DNA of 39,709 nt from Porphyromonadaceae bacterium COT-184 OH4590. Lineage in GTDB: Bacteria; Bacteroidota; Bacteroidia; Bacteroidales; Paludibacteraceae. The notes beneath the pieces are model-generated. The model was not told the DNA's origin. It made no database searches and worked only from the letters and a program-made list of their open reading frames with translations. Position 1 is the first letter of the stretch. Each line of letters starts with the position of its first letter. The stretch spans positions 307-40,015 of the forward strand of contig JRAN01000037.1 of assembly GCA_000768855.1 (NCBI GenBank), read 5' to 3'. Below are positions 17,759-25,394 of this stretch, piece after piece. The translations under genes and the position numbers were made by a program.

Positions 17759-18880
17759 TTACATTGTTTTTTTGTAATTAAGAATTGCCCACAGATTAAA
17801 TAAAATAGCAAATCCTAACATCATCAAGAAATGATATTGAATATCGCCTAACCCACTTCCTTTGAGTATAACCATCCGGATAACATCAATGAAATAAGTT
17901 ACAGGACTGCATTTGGCTATTATATATGCCCAGGCAGGCATGCTTTCAATAGAGGTGAATATGCCACTCATTAAAATGAAAACCATCATAAAAAAGAATG
18001 TAATGAACATTACTTGCTGTTGAGTTTCACAGTATGTAGAGATTAATAATCCCAGACCAAGCATAGCAATAAGATAAACAGATAAATATCCAAAGAGTAA
18101 AATGATGCTTCCTACCGGAACGATTCCATAAATAAAACGTGCTACGATAAATAGTCCAAAACTAAAAACCAATAGCCCTATAACCCAGAAAGGAATAAGT
18201 TTACCTAGTATAAAGAGTGTTCTTTTTATCGGAGTTACATTTATTTGTTCTATTGTCCCCATTTCCTTTTCTCTAATTGTATTTAAAGCACACATATAAG
18301 TAGCCACTAACGAAATCAGAAGTACCAAGATACCCGGTACCATAAAATATCGGTAGTTCATCACCGGATTGAACCAATTGGAAGATGTTACCCGGATAGT
18401 CGGCACAATATTAAAACGTTCGGGGTGTATACACTGCAAGCGAACATTAGTATTGAAGTCGGCTATGATCCGATTAAGATATGCCACACCCAAACTTGCT
18501 TTTACTCCATTAATCGCATTTACTGCAATGAAAAGTTTTTGCCCTTTGACCACAATCAACTCTTGTTCAAAATTAAGAGGTATTTCCAATATCAAATCAA
18601 CTTTATCGTTTTCTATAAATTCGAATGCATCATTGAATGATTTTGGATAAGCCGTTATGTTGAAGTAGCCGGATGCGGCTATTTTTGAAGTTAATTTTTG
18701 TGAGTATACCGAATGATCATGATCAATGATAGCGACTGAAATATCTTTCATTTCATAATCTGCAGCCAGTGGAAGAATGAATAATTGGATTATAGGCATT
18801 GCAAAAATCATGGGCAAAAGAGTTTTGTTGCGAAATATTTGCTTAAACTCTTTTCTTAATAGAAATCTTAGCATTCTCAT
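17759..18880 (-). CDS. ABC-2 type exporter permease, YbhR-like
   Basis: 373 residues from the ATG at 18880, whose ATGA overlaps the stop of the upstream permease. That overlap and the basic MRMLRFLLRKEFKQIFRN start decide against the longer frame. Topology is one N-terminal helix, a long extracytoplasmic loop of about 150 residues with a conserved WFNPVMNYRYFMVPG element, then five C-terminal helices, as in YbhR. The motif IREKEMGTIEQINVTPIKR is the coupling region that contacts the ATPase. Together with the other permease it forms the membrane channel of the exporter. It is the last gene of the operon. Confidence 0.9.
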   Translation of the reverse strand: MRMLRFLLRKEFKQIFRNKTLLPMIFAMPIIQLFILPLAADYEMKDISVAIIDHDHSVYSQKLTSKIAASGYFNITAYPKSFNDAFEFIENDKVDLILEIPLNFEQELIVVKGQKLFIAVNAINGVKASLGVAYLNRIIADFNTNVRLQCIHPERFNIVPTIRVTSSNWFNPVMNYRYFMVPGILVLLISLVATYMCALNTIREKEMGTIEQINVTPIKRTLFILGKLIPFWVIGLLVFSFGLFIVARFIYGIVPVGSIILLFGYLSVYLIAMLGLGLLISTYCETQQQVMFITFFFMMVFILMSGIFTSIESMPAWAYIIAKCSPVTYFIDVIRMVILKGSGLGDIQYHFLMMLGFAILFNLWAILNYKKTM

Positions 18881-19983
18881 AATAAACGATTTTTGAATTT
18901 CTTGAAACTGATAAAAAGGAAAAGACAGGTCATACCTGTAAGTATTAATATTTCTCGCCAAACAGAGCTAATGTCAAGCCCTTTTATCATAATTGATTTA
19001 ATAAAAATATAGTACCATTTTGAAGGTAAAATATTGGAAAAATATTGAAGAGCATCAGGCATGTTTTCTATAGGGAAGATAAAACCCGTGAAAATAGTTA
19101 CAGGAACCATCAGCCCTATTAATGAAATAAGAATTGCCTCTTGTTGTGTTTCAACAATATTTGAAATGAGTAATCCCAAAGAAAGGGCTGTAATAATAAA
19201 CAATACACTTACTCCGAAAAGAAGCAATAAACTGCCATTTACTGGCACACCTAACAGGGTAACACTCAATAAAACTATTACAGTGAAATTTATGAGAGAT
19301 AAGAAAAGATATGGTATTACTTTGGAAACAATCAATAAAAACGGGTTTACAGGGGAGACCAACAATATTTCCATAGTACCATATTCCTTTTCTCGCACAA
19401 TAGAAACAGAAGTCATCATTACACTAATCAGCATGAGTATCAACACCATTACACCTGGGACAAAATTAATCGCACCCTTTAATCCTGGATTATACAACAT
19501 GCGACTTTCCGTACCAATATGGTATGGTAAATTTAGATTCTCATATAATGTTTTTTGATAATCCATTATGATATTCGTTGCATAAGCTGTCAATATATTA
19601 GCTGTGTTTGGGTCAGATGCATCAGCAATAATTTGAACATGTGCTTGATTGAGATGCAGTAAATCATTTCCAAAATTTGCAGGAAAAACAACCGCAAGTT
19701 TGACATCGCCTTTTTTGAAAGAACTCTCTATCTGCAAGTGATTCAACAAGGATTCTTTTATAACAAAATTTCCGTTTGCGGAAAACTTATCTATTATCAT
19801 TCTGGAATAATCATCTTTAGAATAATCGCAAATTACAATTTTAGAGTTCTTTATCTCATTGGTCAGAGCAAATCCAAACAGAAGGATTTGTATGACAGGC
19901 AAACCGAATAGTATTAATAGCGTTTTTCTATCACGGAGCATGTGATGAAACTCTTTTTTGATAAAAATGAAAAATTGGTTCAT
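18877..19983 (-). CDS. ABC-2 type exporter permease, YbhS-like
   Basis: 368 residues, with the same architecture as its partner: an N-terminal helix after FIKKEFHHMLRDRKTLLILFG, a large external loop containing ADASDPNTANILTAY (DxSDPNTAN is characteristic of YbhS-type permeases), and five C-terminal helices. The coupling helix is IVREKEYGTMEILLVSP. It is 12 bases after the ATPase gene and overlaps the next permease by 4, consistent with tight coupling of the two as a heterodimer. The substrate is unknown. E. coli YbhFSR exports drugs and alkali cations in published work, which gives a guide only. Confidence 0.9.
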   Translation of the reverse strand: MNQFFIFIKKEFHHMLRDRKTLLILFGLPVIQILLFGFALTNEIKNSKIVICDYSKDDYSRMIIDKFSANGNFVIKESLLNHLQIESSFKKGDVKLAVVFPANFGNDLLHLNQAHVQIIADASDPNTANILTAYATNIIMDYQKTLYENLNLPYHIGTESRMLYNPGLKGAINFVPGVMVLILMLISVMMTSVSIVREKEYGTMEILLVSPVNPFLLIVSKVIPYLFLSLINFTVIVLLSVTLLGVPVNGSLLLLFGVSVLFIITALSLGLLISNIVETQQEAILISLIGLMVPVTIFTGFIFPIENMPDALQYFSNILPSKWYYIFIKSIMIKGLDISSVWREILILTGMTCLFLFISFKKFKNRLL

Positions 19984-19995
19984 TGTGTATTGATT

Positions 19996-20739
19996 TTAAT
20001 CTGAGGTTCGTTGTGCTTTTCTTGCGAGTCTAAGGAATACATCATCCATTGATTTGGCAGAAAACATTTGTTTTAATTTTACTGGGGTGTCTAATGCTTC
20101 TATTTTTCCATCGACCATGATAGAAACACGATTACAATATTCGGCTTCATCCATATAATGTGTAGTAACAAATATCGTAATTCCTTGATTTGCGGCATCA
20201 TATATCAGTTTCCAGAATTGTCTTCTGGTTATAGGATCGACTCCTCCGGTGGGTTCGTCTAAAAAAACAATTTTAGGTTGATGAAGTATTGCAACGGAAA
20301 AAGCCAATTTCTGTTTCCACCCCAATGGTAACGAGGCAACCAACTTGTTTCTCTCGCCTTGTAATCCTAATTTTTCTATCAGTTCATCGGTCTTGTTTTT
20401 TAGTTGATAGTTATCCAATCCGTAAATTCCTCCAAAAAGATGTATATTCTCTATTACTGTCAAATCTTCGTAAAGTGAAAATTTTTGACTCATATAACCA
20501 ATGTTCTTCTTTATATTCTCTGTTTGGTTATAGACATCGAACCCCGCAATTATAGCATCTCCTGATGTTGGAGTCGATAATCCGCACAACATCCGCATAG
20601 CTGTTGTTTTACCAGCGCCGTTTGCTCCCAGAAATCCGAAAATCTCACTTTGGGACACGTCAAAAGTTATGTTGTCAACGGCTGTAAAATCTCCGAATCT
20701 TTTTGTCAGCTTATCTGTTTTTATTACAACTTCATTCAT
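19996..20739 (-). CDS. ABC exporter ATPase 2 (C-terminal half of YbhF-type)
   Basis: 247 residues from the ATG at 20739, two bases after the upstream ATPase gene; an earlier frame start would overlap that gene. Walker A is GANGAGKTT (38-46), Walker B IVFLDEP (157-163) and the H-loop VTTHYMDEAE with His194. The signature is LPLGWKQ (137-143) in place of LSGGQ, as is typical for the second half of YbhF. In E. coli YbhF the two ATPase units are one chain; here they are separate genes. The missing Ser-Gly-Gly matters because the signature acts on ATP held by the partner subunit. Confidence 0.93.
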   Translation of the reverse strand: MNEVVIKTDKLTKRFGDFTAVDNITFDVSQSEIFGFLGANGAGKTTAMRMLCGLSTPTSGDAIIAGFDVYNQTENIKKNIGYMSQKFSLYEDLTVIENIHLFGGIYGLDNYQLKNKTDELIEKLGLQGERNKLVASLPLGWKQKLAFSVAILHQPKIVFLDEPTGGVDPITRRQFWKLIYDAANQGITIFVTTHYMDEAEYCNRVSIMVDGKIEALDTPVKLKQMFSAKSMDDVFLRLARKAQRTSD

Positions 20740-20741
20740 GT

Positions 20742-21653
20742 TTACTTTTCCATTAATTTGATAAAACAATCTTCGATGTTTGGCATAATCTGCTTTAACT
20801 CGATGTTTTGATGTCCTTGCTCTGTCAGATAATTTCGTAATTCATCACGTGCGGCTTCGTTATCATTTTGAAAGGAAAGATGCAGGTATTCTCCAAAGGC
20901 GAAACAACTTTTTATGTTTTCTGCTTTCTGCATATCGTATATCAACATATTCATGTTGGATGATTTGAGTCCATACATACTGTCGGGATAGTGTTTAATG
21001 ATACCTTGCGGTGTGTCTATTGACAGTATTTTCCCCGATTGTATCAGTGTAATCCTGTCGCACAGTGTTGCTTCGTCCATATATGGCGTTGATACCAATA
21101 TCGTAATACCCTGCTTTTTTAGTTTACACAACATCTCCCAGAACTCTTTCCGAGAGACGACATCAACACCGGTTGTGGGTTCGTCCAAGAATAAAACAGA
21201 AGGACGATGTATTAGGGCACAGCATAAGGCAAGTTTTTGTTTCATTCCACCCGAAAGTTTCCCCGCCAGTCGTGTCTTGAAAGGCTCTATATGGATATAT
21301 ATGTCTTGTATCAAATCATAATTCTTCTTAACAGAAATATTGAAAAGGGTTGCAAAAAAATGAAGATTTTCCTCCACCGTCAAATCTTGATAAAGCGAAA
21401 AACGTCCGGGCATGTAACCAATGCTGTTACGAATTTTCTTATAATCTTTCACGACATCCCAACCGTTCACTTTTGCTTTCCCCTTGTCGGCAAGCATCAG
21501 GGTTGTAAGAATACGGAAAAGTGAAGTTTTACCCGCACCATCTGCTCCTATCATACCATACAATTCTCCTTCGTTGACTTGGAAGCTGACATTGTCAAGA
21601 GCCTGAATGTCGGTATATTTCTTGCTAATATTCTCTACTGAAATAATTGCCAT
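20742..21653 (-). CDS. ABC exporter ATPase 1 (N-terminal half of YbhF-type)
   Basis: 303 residues. Walker A is GADGAGKTS (36-44), the signature is canonical LSGGMKQK (133-140) and Walker B is LFLDEPT (154-160). The H-loop reads VSTPYMDEA, with Pro190 where catalytic His is expected. A C-terminal extension of about 90 residues follows the core. It pairs with ATPase 2: its intact signature serves the partner's ATP, while its own ATP meets the partner's degenerate LPLGW and its own Pro H-loop. It probably retains one hydrolytic site per dimer. It starts 29 bases after the adaptor gene. Confidence 0.93.
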   Translation of the reverse strand: MAIISVENISKKYTDIQALDNVSFQVNEGELYGMIGADGAGKTSLFRILTTLMLADKGKAKVNGWDVVKDYKKIRNSIGYMPGRFSLYQDLTVEENLHFFATLFNISVKKNYDLIQDIYIHIEPFKTRLAGKLSGGMKQKLALCCALIHRPSVLFLDEPTTGVDVVSRKEFWEMLCKLKKQGITILVSTPYMDEATLCDRITLIQSGKILSIDTPQGIIKHYPDSMYGLKSSNMNMLIYDMQKAENIKSCFAFGEYLHLSFQNDNEAARDELRNYLTEQGHQNIELKQIMPNIEDCFIKLMEK

Positions 21654-21682
21654 AATCTGTAATATGTTTAAATGATTATTAA

Positions 21683-22597
21683 TTAATCGAATGTAATTTC
21701 TCCATACATCCCAATTTTGTAGGTGCCATCATTTTTTACTTTTATTTTTAAAGCATAGACTAAATTGGCTCTTTCATCTTTAGTTTGAATGGTTTTGGGT
21801 GTAAATTCAGCCTTATCACTAATCCAGATTATAGTTCCTTCAGTGGTTTTGAAGCCTCCCTTGCCGTCATCTGTATGTACAGTTACCTTTTGATCCAGTT
21901 TTACTTGAGATAGCTGATTTCCCGTTATGTAAACTCGAAGGATTATATTCGACAAATCTGCAATTTTGTACAATGGTTTTCCAATGGAAGTCATTTCATT
22001 TACTCGTGCGTATTTTGTTAACACTGTTCCATTGATTGGATTTATTATGCGGCATTTATAAATCTGGTCTTCCAATTGTTTACTTTGAATAAACAGAGAT
22101 TGCACTTCCTTATCAATTCCCATTGTCGAAATTCGTAGGGACGATTTCTGTGCTTCAATTTGTTTTTTCAGAACTTCAATTTGAGAATTTATGTCATCTA
22201 ATTGTTTGGAGGTTGCTGCATCTCCTTGTATCAGATTGGTGATTCTAATTTTTTCATATTCAGCTGAATATAGTTGTTGTTGTAGAGAGGCCAACTGTGT
22301 TGGAATATTGGGTTTTTTGCTTCGCAATACTTCAATTTGAGCTAAAAGTTGCTCTTTTTTCAGTGATAGCTGAAGGCTGTCAATGTATCCTATTGTAATA
22401 CCACTTTCTAACACATTCCCTTCTTCTACATCAAATCGCAATATAATACCTTGTGCCTGTGAAGAAATTACACTCTCTTCCGCTTCAAAAGAACCCGATG
22501 CATCAAAATTATGGTTAGAGCCACAAGAACAAATAAACATAGATAACAATAATATTATCACTAATCCCGGATTAAAATTTATATTTTTCATATTCAT
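21683..22597 (-). CDS. HlyD/YbhG-type periplasmic adaptor, lipoprotein
   Basis: 304 residues. A hydrophobic start ending MFICSCGSN marks a lipoprotein signal. The biotinyl-lipoyl half-motif follows (GIILRFDVEEGNVLESGITIGYID), then a coiled-coil hairpin at about residues 75-180 (LKKEQLLAQIEVLRSK to KEVQSLFIQSKQLEDQ), the second lipoyl half (NPINGTVLTKYARVNE) and beta-barrel/membrane-proximal domains ending in KIGMYGEITFD. It links the inner-membrane permeases to the TolC-like channel. It lies 15 bases after the channel gene. The Met two codons in (22591) is an alternative start. Confidence 0.92.
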   Translation of the reverse strand: MNMKNINFNPGLVIILLLSMFICSCGSNHNFDASGSFEAEESVISSQAQGIILRFDVEEGNVLESGITIGYIDSLQLSLKKEQLLAQIEVLRSKKPNIPTQLASLQQQLYSAEYEKIRITNLIQGDAATSKQLDDINSQIEVLKKQIEAQKSSLRISTMGIDKEVQSLFIQSKQLEDQIYKCRIINPINGTVLTKYARVNEMTSIGKPLYKIADLSNIILRVYITGNQLSQVKLDQKVTVHTDDGKGGFKTTEGTIIWISDKAEFTPKTIQTKDERANLVYALKIKVKNDGTYKIGMYGEITFD

Positions 22598-22612
22598 TTA
22601 TTTTTAATATTT

Positions 22613-23869
22613 TCAGTTTCCTGATGTTATTTTATAATTGTATTGAGTCATAAGTAGCTGTATTTCATGCAAAAGAAGGCTGTTCCTTGCTCTGTCTTCT
22701 GCATTAATCTGTAGAATATAATCACTTGCTGTAGCTGTTCCATTTTCCAGCTGGTTTTTAGTTCTGTTTTTCACACTTTCTCTCAGTTTGATTATCTCGT
22801 AATCAGATTCTATCAATCTTTTCAATTTAATTATTTCAGCATTCTTCTGAGTTAGTGCAAGATTGGTGTTAAAGAGAAATAAATCTTGTTGTACATCAAT
22901 TGATTCTTTTTTCAGAATAAGGTCTTTTTTTTGTTTCCGATACGTATATAGTCCCGAAATATTCCAACTCAACCTGATTCCTCCTATGTAGTAAAAAGAA
23001 AAATCATTGCTCAAAAAATTTAATCCCGGCTTTCCGTATCCTCCTTGTAAAAATAAATTTACATGCGGGATATTCCGATTATTTAATAATCGTTCTTGAA
23101 TATTCAGTGCATTTTTTTGTGTTTCAAAAAGATTTAATTCAGGTCGGTTTATGGTCGAAGATAGAGCTAATACTTTGGGCCTCTCAAATTGAGTAGTTTC
23201 ACTAATCTTATAATTGATTAATAACGATAGCATGTCGGCATATCCCTTGCGCATTGCCTTTAATTCGATTATTTTTTGATTGGTATTTAATAATTCTACT
23301 TTCAGTATATCAGCACTACTCTTTAGAGTGATGCCATTGATAATTGCAGAGTTTGTCTTTTCAATACCCTTTTGAATATCTGTTTTCAACAACTCTGTTT
23401 GTTTTATTTGTGCGTCTATTAAAATAATACCGAAAAACAACCGATTAATGCGCTCTTTTAATTTGTACAGTTCAACATCAATTTTCTGTTTTTCCATTGC
23501 CGTATTAGTTTTTACTAATTCGATATTATTTTTTACAGTAATCAAGCCTGTAATTGGCTGTAAAATTTCTGCAGATATTTTGTACTGGTCTTTGCTTAAA
23601 CTTGGAATAGTAACATTAGGTAATGAAATTGGAAACTCCGTAACTTCAGACTGGTAAGTTATTTGTCCTGAGACACCCAATTGTGGCAAGTATCCCTTTG
23701 CAACATTGCTGATAGAATATTCTCTACTCTTTTCTATCAGTACATACTGGTTGATTAATGGATAATTGCGTTGCCCCATCGTATAGCATTCTTCAATTGT
23801 TAATTGCCCAAATACTTGGCTACATAAGCAAATCATAAAGCTTAATAAGAAAAATTTTTTTTGATTCAT
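22613..23869 (-). CDS. TolC family outer-membrane efflux channel
   Basis: 418 residues with a signal peptide (MNQKKFFLLSFMICLCSQVFG, cut before Gln). Two structural repeats of long helices with short barrel strands are visible: LTIEECYTMGQRNYPLINQYVLI at the start, KEESIDVQQDLFLFNTNLALTQKNAEIIKLKRLI in the second repeat, and a C-terminal QNLENGTATASDYILQINAE-type helix. It forms the trimeric exit duct for the YbhGFSR-type exporter whose other genes follow. It is preceded at 23911-23939 by a second copy of the candidate operator. Being encoded inside the operon, unlike E. coli tolC, it is dedicated to this system. Confidence 0.92.
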   Translation of the reverse strand: MNQKKFFLLSFMICLCSQVFGQLTIEECYTMGQRNYPLINQYVLIEKSREYSISNVAKGYLPQLGVSGQITYQSEVTEFPISLPNVTIPSLSKDQYKISAEILQPITGLITVKNNIELVKTNTAMEKQKIDVELYKLKERINRLFFGIILIDAQIKQTELLKTDIQKGIEKTNSAIINGITLKSSADILKVELLNTNQKIIELKAMRKGYADMLSLLINYKISETTQFERPKVLALSSTINRPELNLFETQKNALNIQERLLNNRNIPHVNLFLQGGYGKPGLNFLSNDFSFYYIGGIRLSWNISGLYTYRKQKKDLILKKESIDVQQDLFLFNTNLALTQKNAEIIKLKRLIESDYEIIKLRESVKNRTKNQLENGTATASDYILQINAEDRARNSLLLHEIQLLMTQYNYKITSGN

Positions 23870-23910
23870 TTTGACTTGTTTTTAATATGTTAGAATATTA
23901 CTGAGATTAT

Positions 23911-23939
23911 TCAACAAATATGTTCAACAATTTTGTTGA
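23911..23939 (-). promoter_or_regulatory. candidate TetR operator, copy A (before tolC)
   Basis: 29 bases made of two overlapping inverted repeats: TCRACA-N4-TGTTCRA and TCRACAA-N2-TTGTTGA. It agrees with copy B at 24585-24613 at 23 of 29 positions, with 4 of the 6 differences in the spacers. It lies in the 87-base gap between the tetR and tolC genes, suggesting a second regulated point. The repeat is seen; binding by the adjacent TetR protein is inferred. Confidence 0.7.
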
Positions 23940-23956
23940 TTTGTGAGTAAAAAAAA

Positions 23957-24577
23957 TCATAGCCGTAGACATGCAAGGATAAATTGCACATTTTGTTCTT
24001 TACGTTTTTCCAAAAAATATTTGCTGTCTATTGTTAAGAAATCAGACTTAAAGCGATTGACAAAAGGAAGTGCCATAAATGTAACAATATTAAGAGATAC
24101 GATATTTATCATCAAATCAATAGGCTTTATAGGTCTAATTGTTTCGTTGGCTACTTCTCTGGCTATTAAAGAAGCCAAATTTGATAAAACAGTTTCAAAT
24201 ATTGGTGAAAGCGTTTCTAATAATATTTTTCTATTCTGCTCATTACTAATGATTTCCGAATACATGAAAATTGCTAAATTAGGGTTAGCTGCAATAAAAT
24301 CAAAGTGTTTTTCAATAAAAAATTTTATTCGTTCGTTAAAAGGGAGATTTTCATTTTCATTAATAGTTGAAAATGTTTTGGTAAGCAGTTGTATCTTATT
24401 TGTGAGAACAGTTTTAAATATATTTTCTTTGGTCTGAAAATAGTAGTGAAGCATGGAATGAGTAACTCCTGCACGTTTTGCAATAACAGTAGTCCTTGTC
24501 CCTGCAAACCCTTTCTCTAAAAATTCAATTTCAGCTGCTTGTAAAATAATTTCTTTAGTATTTAAATCTTCACGCAT
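23957..24577 (-). CDS. TetR/AcrR family regulator of the exporter operon (CecR-like)
   Basis: 206 residues from the ATG at 24577. A TTG 27 bases further out is open in frame but lies inside operator copy B, so it is rejected. The N-terminal helix-turn-helix is typical: ILQAAEIEFLEKGFAGTRTTVIAKRAGVTHSMLHYYFQTKENIFKTVL. The C-terminal ligand-binding domain is all-helical with hydrophobic patches. It is the first gene of the exporter operon, as CecR is beside YbhGFSR in E. coli. Its promoter has the operator directly past the -7 box, so it should repress itself and the operon until a ligand binds. Confidence 0.93.
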   Translation of the reverse strand: MREDLNTKEIILQAAEIEFLEKGFAGTRTTVIAKRAGVTHSMLHYYFQTKENIFKTVLTNKIQLLTKTFSTINENENLPFNERIKFFIEKHFDFIAANPNLAIFMYSEIISNEQNRKILLETLSPIFETVLSNLASLIAREVANETIRPIKPIDLMINIVSLNIVTFMALPFVNRFKSDFLTIDSKYFLEKRKEQNVQFILACLRL

Positions 24578-24584
24578 ATATAAA

Positions 24585-24613
24585 TCGACAAAACTGTTCG
24601 ACAAAATTGTTGA
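24585..24613 (-). promoter_or_regulatory. candidate TetR operator, copy B (tetR leader)
   Basis: Second copy of the 29-base double palindrome. It begins five bases after the -7 box of the tetR promoter and ends seven bases before the tetR ATG, covering the probable transcription start. Binding there would block initiation. The site is seen; occupancy is inferred. Confidence 0.75.
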
Positions 24614-24618
24614 CGCTG

Positions 24619-24649
24619 CAAAATTACATCTTTTTTTGAATATGACAAA
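24619..24649 (-). promoter_or_regulatory. promoter of the tetR/exporter operon
   Basis: On the minus strand TTTG (24649-24646), a 19-base spacer, then TAATTTTG (24626-24619). This is an exact match to TTTG, 19 bases, TAnnTTTG. Operator copy B follows at once. Confidence 0.85.
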
Positions 24650-24717
24650 TTTTTTATAAAAAGATTCGATCTTCTACAAGAAATAAACTGTCTTTTTTAT
24701 AACAGAATTGTTTGTGA

Positions 24718-24744
24718 ATATTTTACTTAATTTAACGCGATTTC
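24718..24744 (+). repeat. left terminal inverted repeat of the IS982-type element
   Basis: Reads ATATTTTACTTAATTTAACG, then CGATTTC. It matches the reverse complement of 25300-25325 with one short indel and a C/T change. Confidence 0.6.
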
Positions 24745-24747
24745 GAC

Positions 24748-25217
24748 CTAATTGGGGATCAATCTTGAGCTATCAATAAGTTCTTGATAGTGGTTTATTG
24801 ATAGTTTCTTCTCAAAAAAAGAGTAAGCCACCAAAGCCGATAACATATTTGTAATGATGTTGTCAAAACATTCGATGATGTATGCTGTCAATAAAAGTTG
24901 TTCGAACAAGTCTTTGGAGATGTAGCATTTATCACCAAAAAGCTTTCTAAAGATGCGTTTGTAAAAATCTATGTACTTGAGAGGTTTTATGTCGTCTATG
25001 TTTTCGGGAGTAAGTATAAAATCTAAGGTTTTGCCTTTATCGTTGATTAAGTATGTTCATCATTTCGCTTTGAGAGAGTAAAATTACATTTTCATTTCCG
25101 GTTTTTGCCCCCTTCAAAGGTGTGATCTTTGATTAATTTGTAAAATTCTTTGTTAAATTCATCGATAATGAAATAAATTTCTGTAATTTTATGCTCTGGA
25201 GTTATAATGGATTTGTT
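24748..25217 (-). pseudogene. IS982-family transposase remnant
   Basis: Reading on the minus strand, the N-terminal part is HKITEIYFIIDEFNKEF with a C-terminal SQSEMMNIL, then a jump to NDKGKTLDFILTPENIDD, then FGDKCYISKDLFEQL, another jump to ECFDNIITNMLSALVAYSFF, then EKKLSI and a stop. These are in-order blocks of the IS982 DDE transposase (ITEI start, NDKGE-type core, GDKGYIS motif, final NLLSALIAYSF block). The pieces between (including the second half of the catalytic domain) are missing, and a stop codon and frameshift lie before NDKGK. It was left by at least two internal deletions. Confidence 0.8.
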
Positions 25218-25299
25218 TTGGTATTACTCTATGTTTAAGCACTATAAAGTTACTAACATTCCCATTATGTTCCAACTTTTTGGACCCATTGCTTACATT

Positions 25300-25325
25300 G
25301 AAATCACGTTATTTAAGAAAATATC
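25300..25325 (-). repeat. right terminal inverted repeat of the IS982-type element
   Basis: GAAATCACGTTATTTAAG followed by AAAATAT on the plus strand; inverted partner of 24718-24744. Confidence 0.6.
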
Positions 25326-25394
25326 TGTAATTAGATGGTTAAATAGATATAGAATTTTTAATTAATATTTTACTTATAACCAAAATATTATCGA

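Larger units (their letters stand above)
24718..25325 (-). mobile_element. internally deleted IS982-family element with both terminal inverted repeats
   Basis: About 608 bases, against roughly 1 kb for a complete member. Left end 24718-24744 and right end 25300-25325 are inverted copies with CTTAA..TAACGyGATTTC shared when each is read inward. The region between carries the broken transposase on the minus strand. No clear target-site duplication could be assigned, because the bases flanking the ends continue the inverted similarity. The element is defective and could only move with help from a related transposase. Confidence 0.7.

Noticed and set aside
24578-24604. Longer TetR start at TTG 24604
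   Set aside because: It lies inside the operator and adds residues that do not belong to the family; the ATG at 24577 fits.
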